From: Gemmatimonadota bacterium
Lineage (GTDB): Bacteria; Gemmatimonadota; Gemmatimonadetes; Longimicrobiales; Gaopeijiaceae
Length of the DNA: 64,000 nucleotides
NCBI GenBank assembly: GCA_021295815.1
Contig: JAGWBQ010000002.1
Span: 155,831-219,830 of the forward strand
Reading direction: 5' to 3'
The notes beneath the pieces were generated by a model, which had not been told where the DNA came from, ran no database searches, and saw only the letters and a list, made by a program, of their open reading frames with translations. Position numbers and translations under genes: made by a program. Positions 35,598 to 44,500 of this stretch are shown in pieces. Within the stretch, counting starts at the first letter, position 1, and the number at the start of each line of letters is the position of its first letter.

Positions 35598-36292
35598 ACT
35601 TGCCGACCAGGGGCCCGTCCGAACCGGCATCCGCGGATGTAGAACCGCAGGGCTCGCCCGGTCTATTCGGTTTCGGGACGCCGACCTTTCTCACCTCGCG
35701 GGTCGACGCCATCGTCAACTGGGGTCGCCGGAACTCGTTGTGGCCCATGCCGTTCGGCACCGCCTGCTGCGCCATCGAGATGATGGCCTCGGCCGCCTCC
35801 AACTACGATCTCGCGCGTTTCGGCATGGAACGGATGTCGTTCACCCCCCGGCAGGCGGACGTGCTCATTTGCGCGGGGCGCGTACCGTATAAGCTCGCTC
35901 CGGTCCTGCGACGCATCTGGGATCAGATGCCGCAGCCCAAGTGGAGCGTCTCGATGGGGGCGTGCGCAAGCTCGGGCGGAGTCTTCGACGTCTACTCGAT
36001 GGTGCAGGGAATCGACACCGTCATCCCGGTCGACGTCTACGTGCCCGGCTGTCCGCCGAGGCCCGAGGGGCTCATCTACGGCCTCATGATGATCCAGGAG
36101 AAGATCAGGCAGGAGAGCCTGACCAGGCACCGCGAGCACCGCCGGGAAAGCCCCTCCGAGGTAGCCCGGCCCAACGCCGACCCGCACGAGGTCGTGGGAC
36201 TCACCGGGCCCTTCGGCAACTCCTCGCAGCAGGACGATCACTCCTCGGAGGCGATCGCCTCCGCCGGGTATCGACGGAGTGAGAGGACGTGA
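35588..36292 (+). CDS. nuoB: NADH-quinone oxidoreductase subunit B
   Basis: Carries the terminal Fe-S cluster N2 of complex I, next to the quinone site. The 234-residue product has four N2-ligand cysteines in [18 protein letters not shown] and [12 protein letters not shown] 35588 is preferred because AAAGGAGG lies six bases upstream; ATG 35567 and GTG 35594 are alternatives. The C-terminal 50 residues are a hydrophilic extension of unknown function. It overlaps nuoA by 10 nt and nuoC by 4 nt. Confidence 0.96.
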   Translation: MGVNLPTRGPSEPASADVEPQGSPGLFGFGTPTFLTSRVDAIVNWGRRNSLWPMPFGTACCAIEMMASAASNYDLARFGMERMSFTPRQADVLICAGRVPYKLAPVLRRIWDQMPQPKWSVSMGACASSGGVFDVYSMVQGIDTVIPVDVYVPGCPPRPEGLIYGLMMIQEKIRQESLTRHREHRRESPSEVARPNADPHEVVGLTGPFGNSSQQDDHSSEAIASAGYRRSERT

Positions 36293-36963
36293 CGCCACCG
36301 GTCGATTTCGGCGCCGTCGATCTCGGTCCTGCAGCAGCTGGCCGGGAGCCCGCCAGCGACCGAACGGGCGGGACGGTCGCCGACCATCCCCTCTTCCGCG
36401 GCCTGCGCGACCGGTTCGGAGAGGGAATCCGTTCGCACGCCGTGCACGCCGGCGACCAGTGCGTAGTCTGGATCGATCCCGCCCGCAACCTTGAGATCCT
36501 CGGCTGGCTCCGCGACGACCCCGACCATCTCTTCGACGCCATGATCGACGTCACCGCGGTGGATTACGGTGGCGGGCAACCGGTGAACGTCGTCTACCAG
36601 CTCTACTCGATCAGGCACCGTCACGCCCTGCGCCTGCGCTGCGAGCTGCCGCTCGAGGCTCTCGAAATCGACTCGACCACCGGGCTGTGGAGCTCAGCCA
36701 ACTGGCTCGAACGCGAGGTCTTCGATCTCTTCGGCGTCACCTTCCGAGGCCACCCCGATCTGCGCCGGATCCTAATGCCGGACAACTACGCCGAAGGTCA
36801 TCCGCTGCGAAAGGACTTCCCACTGCGCGGCCGATTCTCCCGCGCCGAGCAGACCCGGCGGGCCCTAGATCAGGACCTCGAAAACTTCTACATCCCGACC
36901 GATCTCGAAGCCGGCGGCGATCCGCAGCTCTCCGAGGATTCCGACTCCGGCGGAGGCGTCTGA
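36289..36963 (+). CDS. nuoC: NADH-quinone oxidoreductase subunit C
   Basis: A peripheral subunit bridging NuoB and NuoD in the quinone-reducing module. The 224-residue product has [29 protein letters not shown] and [20 protein letters not shown], the family signature. It is a separate gene from nuoD, unlike the E. coli fusion. GTG start overlapping the nuoB stop (GTGA). The stop overlaps nuoD by one base. Confidence 0.96.
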   Translation: MTPPVDFGAVDLGPAAAGREPASDRTGGTVADHPLFRGLRDRFGEGIRSHAVHAGDQCVVWIDPARNLEILGWLRDDPDHLFDAMIDVTAVDYGGGQPVNVVYQLYSIRHRHALRLRCELPLEALEIDSTTGLWSSANWLEREVFDLFGVTFRGHPDLRRILMPDNYAEGHPLRKDFPLRGRFSRAEQTRRALDQDLENFYIPTDLEAGGDPQLSEDSDSGGGV

Positions 36964-38246
36964 TGGCGGGAGCCCGAACCGTCGAGCTCAACATCGCCCC
37001 GGGACGCGAGATGGGCCCCGGCGGAAGCACGGTCGTCAGCCCGCTCGCTCCCTTCGACATTCCGGAGCCGGACGCCGGAACCGAGGGCATGCTCATCAAC
37101 ATCGGTCCCCAGCATCCCGCCACCCACGGGGTCCTGCGCCTGGTCTGCGAACTCGACGGCGAGACCGTCGTCCGGGTGACGCCGCATATCGGCTACCTCC
37201 ACTCCTCCTTCGAGAAGCTGGGGGAGTACCGGACGTGGAACCAGATCGTGACCCTCACCGATCGCATGGACTACCTGGCGCCCCTCGTCTACAACTGCGC
37301 CTACGTGATGTCGGTCGAGAAGCTCATGGGCATCGAGGTGACCGAGCGATGCAAAGTGGTGCGGGTCATGCTGATGGAGCTCGATCGCATCTTCGGGCAC
37401 CTGCTCTGGTTGGGCACCACCGCCATCGACGTGGGGGCTTTCACCCCGTTCCTCTACTGCTTCAAGGAACGGGAGCGCATCTACCAGCTTCACGAGGCCT
37501 ACACCGGTGCCCGCATCACCACCTCGGCCACCCGGGTGGGCGGCATGATGGCCGACCTCCCCGAAGGTTGGACCGATCAGCTGCGCGACTTCGTCGACAC
37601 CTTCCCCGACACCCTCGCCGACGTCGACAGGCTCCTGACCGCGAACCAGATCCACATCGGCAGGACGCAGGGCATCGGAACGATCGGCCCCGAGGAGGCC
37701 GTCGACGCGGGCTTCACCGGACCCAACCTGCGCGCGACCGGGGTCGACTACGACGTCCGCAAGGACCAGCCCTACTACGACTACGAGACCTACGACTTCG
37801 AGGTCCCCGTGGGCGAGCACGGCGACTGCTACGACCGCTACCTCTGCCGGCTGGAAGAGATGCGCCAGAGCGTCCTCATCCTCCGGCAGGCGCTCGACCG
37901 CCTTCCGGGCGGCCCAATCGACATCGACGACCCGTCCATCGTGCTGCCCTCCAAGACCGACGCCATGTCGGACATGGAGAGCATGATCCACCATTTCAAG
38001 CTCATCACCGAGGGCATTCCCGCCCCTGCGGGCGACTGCTACTTCCCCATCGAGGCTTCCAAGGGCGAACTCGGGATGTACCTCGTCGCCGAGGAAGGTG
38101 GAACGAAGCCGGTCCGCTGGCGGGTCCGGCCCCCGTCCTTCGTCAACCTCTCCGTGATACCGAAGCTCGCCGAGGGACACCTCGTCTCCGACCTGATCGT
38201 GATCAACGCTTCTCTCGACATCGTGCTGGGGGAGATAGACCGTTGA
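36963..38246 (+). CDS. nuoD: NADH-quinone oxidoreductase subunit D
   Basis: The 49-kDa-type subunit that forms the quinone-binding cavity with NuoB. The 427-residue product has INIGPQHPATHGVLRLV, HIGYLHSSFEKLGEYRTWNQ, and the C-terminal signature VVINASLDIVLGEIDR. The first 35 residues are an unconserved leader. It starts at TGATG with nuoC. The stop overlaps nuoE as TTGA. Confidence 0.97.
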   Translation: MAGARTVELNIAPGREMGPGGSTVVSPLAPFDIPEPDAGTEGMLINIGPQHPATHGVLRLVCELDGETVVRVTPHIGYLHSSFEKLGEYRTWNQIVTLTDRMDYLAPLVYNCAYVMSVEKLMGIEVTERCKVVRVMLMELDRIFGHLLWLGTTAIDVGAFTPFLYCFKERERIYQLHEAYTGARITTSATRVGGMMADLPEGWTDQLRDFVDTFPDTLADVDRLLTANQIHIGRTQGIGTIGPEEAVDAGFTGPNLRATGVDYDVRKDQPYYDYETYDFEVPVGEHGDCYDRYLCRLEEMRQSVLILRQALDRLPGGPIDIDDPSIVLPSKTDAMSDMESMIHHFKLITEGIPAPAGDCYFPIEASKGELGMYLVAEEGGTKPVRWRVRPPSFVNLSVIPKLAEGHLVSDLIVINASLDIVLGEIDR

Positions 38247-38899
38247 CTAAAGCCCCGTTCGCGAACCCGGGATGGGCAGGAAACACCGGCGACTTCGAAC
38301 TCACGGAATCCGAGATCAGAGGAAGCGATTTCGTCGGGGAACGCCCCAAGAGCGGCGGACACGCCTCGGGCGCGGGCGCGATGCCCTTCATGTTCCGCCG
38401 CCGCGAACCCGATTCCGAAATCTTCCGGGGAGAGTACCTGGAACGAATCGAGAAAGTCGTCTCCCGCTACCCCGACAAGCGGGCCGCCCTTCTCGCCGCG
38501 CTCTCGATCGTCCAGGAGATACGGGGCCACGTGGGACACGCGGACATGAGGGAGGTGGCCGAACTGCTCGATCTCCCAACCGCCCACGTGAGAGGGGTGG
38601 CGACCTTCTACACCATGTACAACAAGCGCCCGGTCGGGCTGAACCTGGTTCAGGTGTGCACGAACATCTCATGCAGTCTGATGGGCGCGGACGAAGTCTT
38701 CCGGGGCTTCCTCGACCACATCGGGGTGCAGCCGGGAGAGACGAGCGACGACGGCGAATTCACCGTCGTCGAGGCCGAGTGTCTGGCCGCATGCGGCTTC
38801 GCCACCTGCGTGCAGATCAACTCCCGCTACTACGAAAACGTCTCGGCCGAGGACATCCCTGACATCGTCGCGCATCTGAGATCGGGCGGAGGGGAGTAG
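38243..38899 (+). CDS. nuoE: NADH-quinone oxidoreductase subunit E
   Basis: The 24-kDa thioredoxin-like subunit with 2Fe-2S cluster N1a, in the NADH-oxidising module. Cluster cysteines are in VCTNISCSLMG and ECLAACGFATC. The start is a TTG overlapping the nuoD stop, giving 218 residues with an extended N-terminus. An ATG at 38381 would give a core-length protein and is a real alternative. It ends one base before the nuoF GTG. Confidence 0.94.
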   Translation: MTKAPFANPGWAGNTGDFELTESEIRGSDFVGERPKSGGHASGAGAMPFMFRRREPDSEIFRGEYLERIEKVVSRYPDKRAALLAALSIVQEIRGHVGHADMREVAELLDLPTAHVRGVATFYTMYNKRPVGLNLVQVCTNISCSLMGADEVFRGFLDHIGVQPGETSDDGEFTVVEAECLAACGFATCVQINSRYYENVSAEDIPDIVAHLRSGGGE

Positions 38900-38900
38900 A

Positions 38901-40193
38901 GTGGCGTATCCCTACGTCTCGGAGCGCGAGACCCGGGTCATCTCCCGCGGATTCGGCGACCCGATGCAGCGCGTTCTCGACATCTACGTCCAGCGGGGAG
39001 GTTACGGCGCCCTTCGCAAGGCCCTGGGGCTCTCGCCCGGCGAGGTGATCGAGGAAGTGAAGCGATCCGGACTCAGGGGACGGGGAGGCGCCGGATTCCC
39101 TACAGGCTTGAAGTGGTCCTTCATGCCCAAGGAGTCGAGGCGCGAGCACTATCTGCTCTGCAACGCCGACGAATCCGAGCCCGGCACCTTCAAGGACCGC
39201 GAGCTCATGCGCTGGGATCCGCACCAGCTCATCGAGGGATGCCTGATCGCCGCCCACGCCATCCGCTCCTCCCACGTTTACATCTACTGCCGGGGCGAGT
39301 TCTTCGAGGCCAACCAGATTCTGGCGCGGGCGCTGGAAGACGCCTACGCGGGCGGCTTCGCGGGCGACGACATCATGGGTTCGGGCCGTTCCATCGACGT
39401 GACGGTGGTTCAAGGCGCCGGAGCATACATCTGCGGCGAGGAGACCGGACTCATGAGTTCGCTGGAGGGCAAGCGTGGACTGCCCCGGGTGAAGCCTCCC
39501 TTCCCGGCCGCGGTCGGGGCCTTCGGCGCTCCCAGCACGATCAACAACGTCGAGACGCTGGCCGCCGTGCCGCACATAGTCTCCAACGGCGGTGACTGGT
39601 ACCGGCAGTGGGGCACGGAAAGGAGTCCGGGCACGAAGCTCTTCTGCGTCAGCGGACACGTGAACAGGCCCGGCAACTACGAACTGCCGCTGGGTTTCCC
39701 GCTCCAGGAGCTCATAGACGACGTTTGCGGCGGGATTCCCGGCGGCAAGGCGCTCAAGGCGGTCATTCCCGGCGGCTCCTCCGTCCCGCTCATTGACGCC
39801 GCCGATACGCGCGCCTGCGCCTTGGACTACGAAGGCTGTCTCGAGGTGGGCACGATGCTAGGGTGCGCGTCGGTGATCGTCATGGACGAGAGCGCCGACG
39901 TGGTCAAGCAGGTGCGGCGCATGGCCGAATTCTACGCCCACGAGTCCTGCGGGCAGTGCACGCCCTGTCGGGAGGGTGCGGCGTGGACGGTGCGCATACT
40001 TCGCCGGATCGAAGCGGGGCGGGGAACCATGGAGGACATCGATACCCTCATGGAGATCACCCAGGGCATGGTGGGCACCACGATCTGCGTGCTCTCCGAT
40101 TCGGTCGCCGCTCCGGTGCAGTCCTCCATAGAGAAGTTCAGAGACGAATACCTCTCCCTCATCCGCCCCGAACACCGGGTCGGAGCCGCCTGA
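38901..40193 (+). CDS. nuoF: NADH-quinone oxidoreductase subunit F
   Basis: The 51-kDa subunit that binds NADH and FMN and holds cluster N3. The 430-residue product has the Gly-rich NADH/FMN site RGRGGAGFPTGLKW, the FMN-contacting NADESEPGTFKDR, and the cluster ligands ESCGQCTPCREG plus a later cysteine in TTICVLSD. It starts with GTG and is separated from nuoG by 7 nt. Confidence 0.97.
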   Translation: MAYPYVSERETRVISRGFGDPMQRVLDIYVQRGGYGALRKALGLSPGEVIEEVKRSGLRGRGGAGFPTGLKWSFMPKESRREHYLLCNADESEPGTFKDRELMRWDPHQLIEGCLIAAHAIRSSHVYIYCRGEFFEANQILARALEDAYAGGFAGDDIMGSGRSIDVTVVQGAGAYICGEETGLMSSLEGKRGLPRVKPPFPAAVGAFGAPSTINNVETLAAVPHIVSNGGDWYRQWGTERSPGTKLFCVSGHVNRPGNYELPLGFPLQELIDDVCGGIPGGKALKAVIPGGSSVPLIDAADTRACALDYEGCLEVGTMLGCASVIVMDESADVVKQVRRMAEFYAHESCGQCTPCREGAAWTVRILRRIEAGRGTMEDIDTLMEITQGMVGTTICVLSDSVAAPVQSSIEKFRDEYLSLIRPEHRVGAA

Positions 40194-40200
40194 CCTCGCC

Positions 40201-41865
40201 ATGCCGCCCTCCTTGGTCAACTTGACGATCGACGGCCGGAAGGTCGCTGTCCGGAAGGGCACGACCATTCTGGAAGCCGCCAGGCAGGTCGGCTCCCACG
40301 TTCCGCACTACTGCTATCACCCCGGCCTATCCTCGCCCGCCATGTGTCGGCTCTGCCTGGTGGAGGTCGAGGGAGCGTCCAAACCCATGCCGAGCTGCGT
40401 CACCACGGTCCAGGAAGGTCAGGTCGTGCGCGTGAATTCGGAGGAGGCCGTCGGCCACCGGGAGGGCGTGCTGGAGTTCTATCTGGTCAACCACCCGCTC
40501 GACTGCCCGATCTGCGACATGTCCGGCGAGTGCGACCTTCAGGACTACGTGCACTACGGAGGCAGGGAACGCGGGCGCTCGCAGGAGCCCAAGAGGGTGT
40601 TCGGCAGGGACGATTTCGGGGGCGACGTGCTCTTCTACGGAGACCGTTGCGTGATGTGCACCCGCTGCGTGCGCTTCATGAGCGAAGTGGAGGGAGACGA
40701 GCGCCTGACTGTCGTGGAGCGGGGCGACCGGGCGGTCATCGACACCTTCTTCGAGGAAGGGCTGGAGGGGACGAACTGGCACGGCAACATCGTCGACATC
40801 TGCCCGGTCGGCGCATTGCTCTCCAAGGACTTTCTGCACAAGGCCCGGGCCTGGGACCTGGAGCATTCTCCGTCGGTCTGCACGAGCTGTTCACAGGGCT
40901 GCAACGTCGAGCTGCACGTGCGCGACAACCTCGTCCAGCGAATAAAGCCCCGGGAAAACCTGGCCGTCAACGGCTGGTGGATGTGCGATCACGGGCGTCA
41001 CAACTACGAGTGGATGAATCGGGGAGGGCGTCTTCAAGAGCCCTACGCGCGAGTGCGCTCCTCCTCGACCGGGAACGGATCCTCGGCAAACGGTTCCTCG
41101 GGCAACGGAAGCTCCCCGAACGGCGCAGGACGATCGAGCTGGAGCGCGACGCTCTCTCGGGTTCGCGATGCGCTGATCGCGGCACGGGGTGGCGCCGGGA
41201 CGCTGGCCGTGGCCTCGCCCTTCCTCTCCAACGAAGACCTGGCGGCCCTCGTACGGCTCGTCGACGCGCTCGGCGGCGGCCGCGTCGTCTACCGTTCCAG
41301 ACGCGCGCCGGACGAAAATGTGCTCAAAGGCTTCCCGCAGCTTGCCCGGCGGCGCGACCTCGCACCGAACACCACCGGCCTCGGCCTGATGGGAGCCAAG
41401 CGGGTGGGCGACGACGACGGCGCCGGCGGCCTGGACCGCGTAGCCGGCCACGACGGCGTCGTGATCGTCGTCGGAGACGCTCTCCACGACCAGATGGACG
41501 ACTTCGCCGCCTCGGCCTCCGCCTTCATCTACGCCGGGAGTCACGCTCCCCCGTCGGCGCGTTCGGCTCACGCCCTCCTGCCCGTGACCACCTTCGCGGA
41601 ACAGGAAGGCTCGTTCACCAACCTCGACGGCCGGGTGCAGCGTTTCTCGCCCGCGTTGATTCCGCCGGGATCGGCTCGGCCACCGTGGTTCGTGCTGGGC
41701 GCGCTGGCCGCCAGCATGGACGGCGGAGAGATGGCCCGTTCGACTGCGGAAGCTTTCGCCGCGCTCTCCGCTTCCTCGCCCGCCTTCGCCGGCCTCGACT
41801 TCGAGGCTCTGCTGGAGGGTGGAGCCATGGCGAAGACGGAGCCCGCCCGCGGAGAAGGTCGATGA
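40201..41865 (+). CDS. nuoG: NADH-quinone oxidoreductase subunit G, short form with N7 ligands
   Basis: The 75-kDa-type subunit carrying several Fe-S clusters; 554 residues, shorter than many NuoG. 2Fe-2S ligands are Cys38, Cys49, Cys52 and Cys66. The His/Cys cluster uses His98, Cys102, Cys105 and Cys111. The next 4Fe-4S uses Cys150, Cys153, Cys156 and Cys201. A C-x2-C-x3-C-x27-C motif (Cys227, Cys230, Cys234, Cys262) matches the extra N7 cluster known from E. coli and Thermus. A low-complexity Ser/Asn/Gly linker occupies about 287-313. The molybdopterin-like C-terminal domain is reduced. Confidence 0.95.
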   Translation: MPPSLVNLTIDGRKVAVRKGTTILEAARQVGSHVPHYCYHPGLSSPAMCRLCLVEVEGASKPMPSCVTTVQEGQVVRVNSEEAVGHREGVLEFYLVNHPLDCPICDMSGECDLQDYVHYGGRERGRSQEPKRVFGRDDFGGDVLFYGDRCVMCTRCVRFMSEVEGDERLTVVERGDRAVIDTFFEEGLEGTNWHGNIVDICPVGALLSKDFLHKARAWDLEHSPSVCTSCSQGCNVELHVRDNLVQRIKPRENLAVNGWWMCDHGRHNYEWMNRGGRLQEPYARVRSSSTGNGSSANGSSGNGSSPNGAGRSSWSATLSRVRDALIAARGGAGTLAVASPFLSNEDLAALVRLVDALGGGRVVYRSRRAPDENVLKGFPQLARRRDLAPNTTGLGLMGAKRVGDDDGAGGLDRVAGHDGVVIVVGDALHDQMDDFAASASAFIYAGSHAPPSARSAHALLPVTTFAEQEGSFTNLDGRVQRFSPALIPPGSARPPWFVLGALAASMDGGEMARSTAEAFAALSASSPAFAGLDFEALLEGGAMAKTEPARGEGR

Positions 41866-43175
41866 ACGAGCTCGTACCCATCTCGGGCGGCGCCGCCACC
41901 TGGGCGTCGGTCCTCAAGGTGGTGGGGATCTTCTCCATCGTGATGGGAGTCGTCGGCTACTCCACGCTCGCCGAACGCCGCATCGCCGCCTTCATCCAGG
42001 ATCGCCTGGGCCCGAACCGGGTCGGCCCCTCCGGAATCCTCCAGCCGATCGCCGACGGGATCAAGAGCCTGCTCAAGGAGGAGACCCTTCCGGGAACCGC
42101 CTCCCGCACCTTCTTCGTGCTCGCGCCGATACTGGTGATCTTCCCGTCGCTGGTCACCTTCGCGGTGATCCCGTTCGCGGCGCCTCTGCCCACCTCGGCC
42201 GGCGTGGTCGACATGGTCATCGCCGACCTGCCCATCGGCATCCTCTACGTGCTCGCGTTCTCCTCGCTCGCGGTCTACGGCGTGGTTCTGGGAGGCTGGG
42301 CATCTAACAACAAGTACGCCTTCCTCGGAGGGCTGCGCGCCTCGGCGCAGATGGTGAGCTACGAGGTCGCCCTCGGCCTCTCGCTTCTTGCGGTGCTGAT
42401 GCTCGCGGGCAACGTCACGCTCACCGAAATCGTCTGGCAGCAGCAGTCGCTGGGCATGTGGTTCGCGTTCCCGCTCTCGCTCGCCTTCATCCTCTTCGTG
42501 ATCTCGGCCATCGCCGAGACCAACAGGCTCCCCTTCGACCTTCCCGAGGCGGAGTCCGAGCTGGTCACCGGTTACCACACCGAGTACTCGGCGATGAAGT
42601 TCAGCGCCTTCACGATTTCCGAATTCGGCCACATGGTCACGAGCTCCGCGCTCATGGCCACCCTCTTCTTCGGAGGCTGGGACCTGCCGGGTTCGTGGGA
42701 CAACGCCTTCTGGGTCGACGGCCGGCTCATCTCGGGCTACGCCGCCGACGGAACGCCGATCGCCGCCGAACCCGCAGTGTGGAAGAGCCTGGTCACCGGT
42801 CTCGGTTTCGGCGCCAAGGTGGCGGCCTTCCTGCTCCTCTACATGTGGATCCGCTGGACGCTTCCCCGGTTCCGGTACGATCAGGTCATGTCTCTCGGCT
42901 GGAAGGTCATGCTCCCGACCGCGCTCGCCTATGTCGTCGTCATGGCTCTGACGATACTGACTCTCGACACCGTGGGCGTGGCCTGGGGGTTGAGCTACGG
43001 AGCGGTGCTGACCGCGGTCAGCGGAGCCTGTCTCCTGGCCTGCGTCTTCTTCCTCGACCGCGGCCGCGTCATCGCCGGAGCCGCCGCCACCCGAGGACCC
43101 CGAGTCGCGGGACGGGGAGGCGTCGCCGGCTCGCCGACCCGGCCCGTTCCCGCCTCCAATTCCCAAGGAGTGTAA
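41862..43175 (+). CDS. nuoH: NADH-quinone oxidoreductase subunit H
   Basis: A membrane subunit at the junction with the quinone cavity. The 437-residue product has AERRIAAFIQDRLGPNRVGP, WASNNKYAFLGGLRASAQMV, the conserved acidic ETNRLPFDLPEAESELV, and about eight membrane helices. The C-terminal 35 residues form a Gly/Arg/Pro-rich tail after the last helix. The ATG overlaps the nuoG stop. nuoI follows after 4 nt. Confidence 0.97.
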   Translation: MNELVPISGGAATWASVLKVVGIFSIVMGVVGYSTLAERRIAAFIQDRLGPNRVGPSGILQPIADGIKSLLKEETLPGTASRTFFVLAPILVIFPSLVTFAVIPFAAPLPTSAGVVDMVIADLPIGILYVLAFSSLAVYGVVLGGWASNNKYAFLGGLRASAQMVSYEVALGLSLLAVLMLAGNVTLTEIVWQQQSLGMWFAFPLSLAFILFVISAIAETNRLPFDLPEAESELVTGYHTEYSAMKFSAFTISEFGHMVTSSALMATLFFGGWDLPGSWDNAFWVDGRLISGYAADGTPIAAEPAVWKSLVTGLGFGAKVAAFLLLYMWIRWTLPRFRYDQVMSLGWKVMLPTALAYVVVMALTILTLDTVGVAWGLSYGAVLTAVSGACLLACVFFLDRGRVIAGAAATRGPRVAGRGGVAGSPTRPVPASNSQGV

Positions 43176-43179
43176 GGCC

Positions 43180-43683
43180 ATGGCCATCTCCGTCAAGACG
43201 ATGAAGCGCCCGGAGCCCGAGCAGACTTCCTATCTGCGCGCGGCGGCGAGCGGGATGGCGCTCACCTTGAAACACCTCGTCCGCCCCGACAAGAACGTGA
43301 CCCAGCAGTATCCGGAGGAGCCCACCGAGCTCTCTCCCCGCTGGCGCGGCACCCACGTGATGGAGACCCACGCCGACGGACGTCCCAAGTGCGTAGCCTG
43401 CGGACTCTGCCCGACCGTGTGTCCGGCCAACTGCATCCGGCTGGTGGGCGGGGAGGACGATCAGGGCAACCGCTATCCGGTCGTCTACGAGATCGACGAA
43501 TTTCGCTGCATCTTCTGCGGCATGTGCCAGGAGGTGTGCCCGGTCGAAGCGATACATGTCGGTCAGCACTTCGAGAACGCGGAATACGAGCGCGACCGCT
43601 TCGTCTACGATCTCGACCGCCTCATGGACCAGTCCCACGAGTCCACGCTTCTCTGGGACCCGGCGGATACGAGGTCCGAGTGA
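43180..43683 (+). CDS. nuoI: NADH-quinone oxidoreductase subunit I
   Basis: A ferredoxin-like subunit with two 4Fe-4S clusters (N6a, N6b) that passes electrons to N2. The 167-residue product has the two motifs CVACGLCPTVCPANC and CIFCGMCQEVCPVEA. The ATG has CAAGGAGTG upstream, one of the clearer ribosome binding sites in the operon. It overlaps nuoJ as GTGA. Confidence 0.97.
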   Translation: MAISVKTMKRPEPEQTSYLRAAASGMALTLKHLVRPDKNVTQQYPEEPTELSPRWRGTHVMETHADGRPKCVACGLCPTVCPANCIRLVGGEDDQGNRYPVVYEIDEFRCIFCGMCQEVCPVEAIHVGQHFENAEYERDRFVYDLDRLMDQSHESTLLWDPADTRSE

Positions 43684-44210
43684 CCGCCGATGTCGTCTTC
43701 TGGATCATCGCCGCCATGGCGGTGGGGGGTGCGATCGGCGTCGTGATCTCGCGTTCGCCGGTGGCGTCTCTCCTCTACATGGTGGCGACCCTGGCGAGCA
43801 TCGCCGCCGCCTTCGTCCTGCTCGAGGCGCACTTTCTGGCGGCGATCCAGATCATCGTCTACGCGGGCGCCATCATGGTGCTCTTCCTCTTCGTGATCAT
43901 GCTGCTCAACCTCGGCCACGATCGGGCGCGCGAACTCAAGCTTGGTGCGCTCTCGATTCTGTGCTTCCTGGTCACGGGTGGCATTGCGGGCATCCTCGCC
44001 TTCACCCTCAGGGATCCCGCCTCAGCGGAGACGATGCCGCTCGCCGCCGGTGAGGCCGCGTTCGCCGATTCGCTTGCCGAGCACGGCGCGGTCGGAGTGA
44101 TAGCCCGCCCCCTCTACACCGATTACGTGCTCGCCTTCGAGGTGACGGGCATACTGCTTCTGGTCGCCATCGTGGGCGCCCTCGCGATCGGCAAGAGGAG
44201 CGTCCGGTGA
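43680..44210 (+). CDS. nuoJ: NADH-quinone oxidoreductase subunit J
   Basis: A membrane-arm subunit with five hydrophobic segments and the conserved [20 protein letters not shown], whose pi-bulge helix takes part in coupling. 176 residues. GTG start overlapping nuoI, and a 4-nt overlap with nuoK. A loop after helix 4 ([20 protein letters not shown]) is variable in the family. Confidence 0.95.
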   Translation: MTADVVFWIIAAMAVGGAIGVVISRSPVASLLYMVATLASIAAAFVLLEAHFLAAIQIIVYAGAIMVLFLFVIMLLNLGHDRARELKLGALSILCFLVTGGIAGILAFTLRDPASAETMPLAAGEAAFADSLAEHGAVGVIARPLYTDYVLAFEVTGILLLVAIVGALAIGKRSVR

Positions 44211-44500
44211 TCACGAACTACCTGCTCCTCTCCGCTGCTCTCTTCCTGGTAGGCACCTTCGGCGTGCTCGCGCGCAGGAACGCGATCATCATGTTCCTCT
44301 GCATCGAGCTGCAGCTGAACGCGGTCAACCTCGCCTTCGTGGCCTTCAGCCGCATGCACGGCATCGACGGACAGTTGTTCGTCTTCTTCGTGATGACGGT
44401 TGCGGCGGCGGAAGCGGCGGTGGGCCTCGCGATCATCATCTCCGTCTTCCGGCACTACAAGTCGGTCGACGTGAGCAAATTCCGACTCCTCAAGTGGTAG
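44207..44500 (+). CDS. nuoK: NADH-quinone oxidoreductase subunit K
   Basis: A small three-helix membrane subunit, 97 residues. Two functionally important glutamates are present: one in [15 protein letters not shown] and one in [15 protein letters not shown]. Starts with GTG in the nuoJ stop. The 3' end overlaps the first codons of nuoL by 7 nt if nuoL starts at 44494. Confidence 0.96.
   Translation: MITNYLLLSAALFLVGTFGVLARRNAIIMFLCIELQLNAVNLAFVAFSRMHGIDGQLFVFFVMTVAAAEAAVGLAIIISVFRHYKSVDVSKFRLLKW

Noticed and set aside
41067..41130. Tandem DNA repeat in nuoG as a CRISPR or microsatellite
   Set aside because: It is a short in-frame Ser/Asn/Gly-coding repeat within an intact gene.
40344..41861. 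Open frame upstream of nuoH in the same frame
   Set aside because: It is an out-of-frame reading of nuoG; the nuoH protein begins at 41862.
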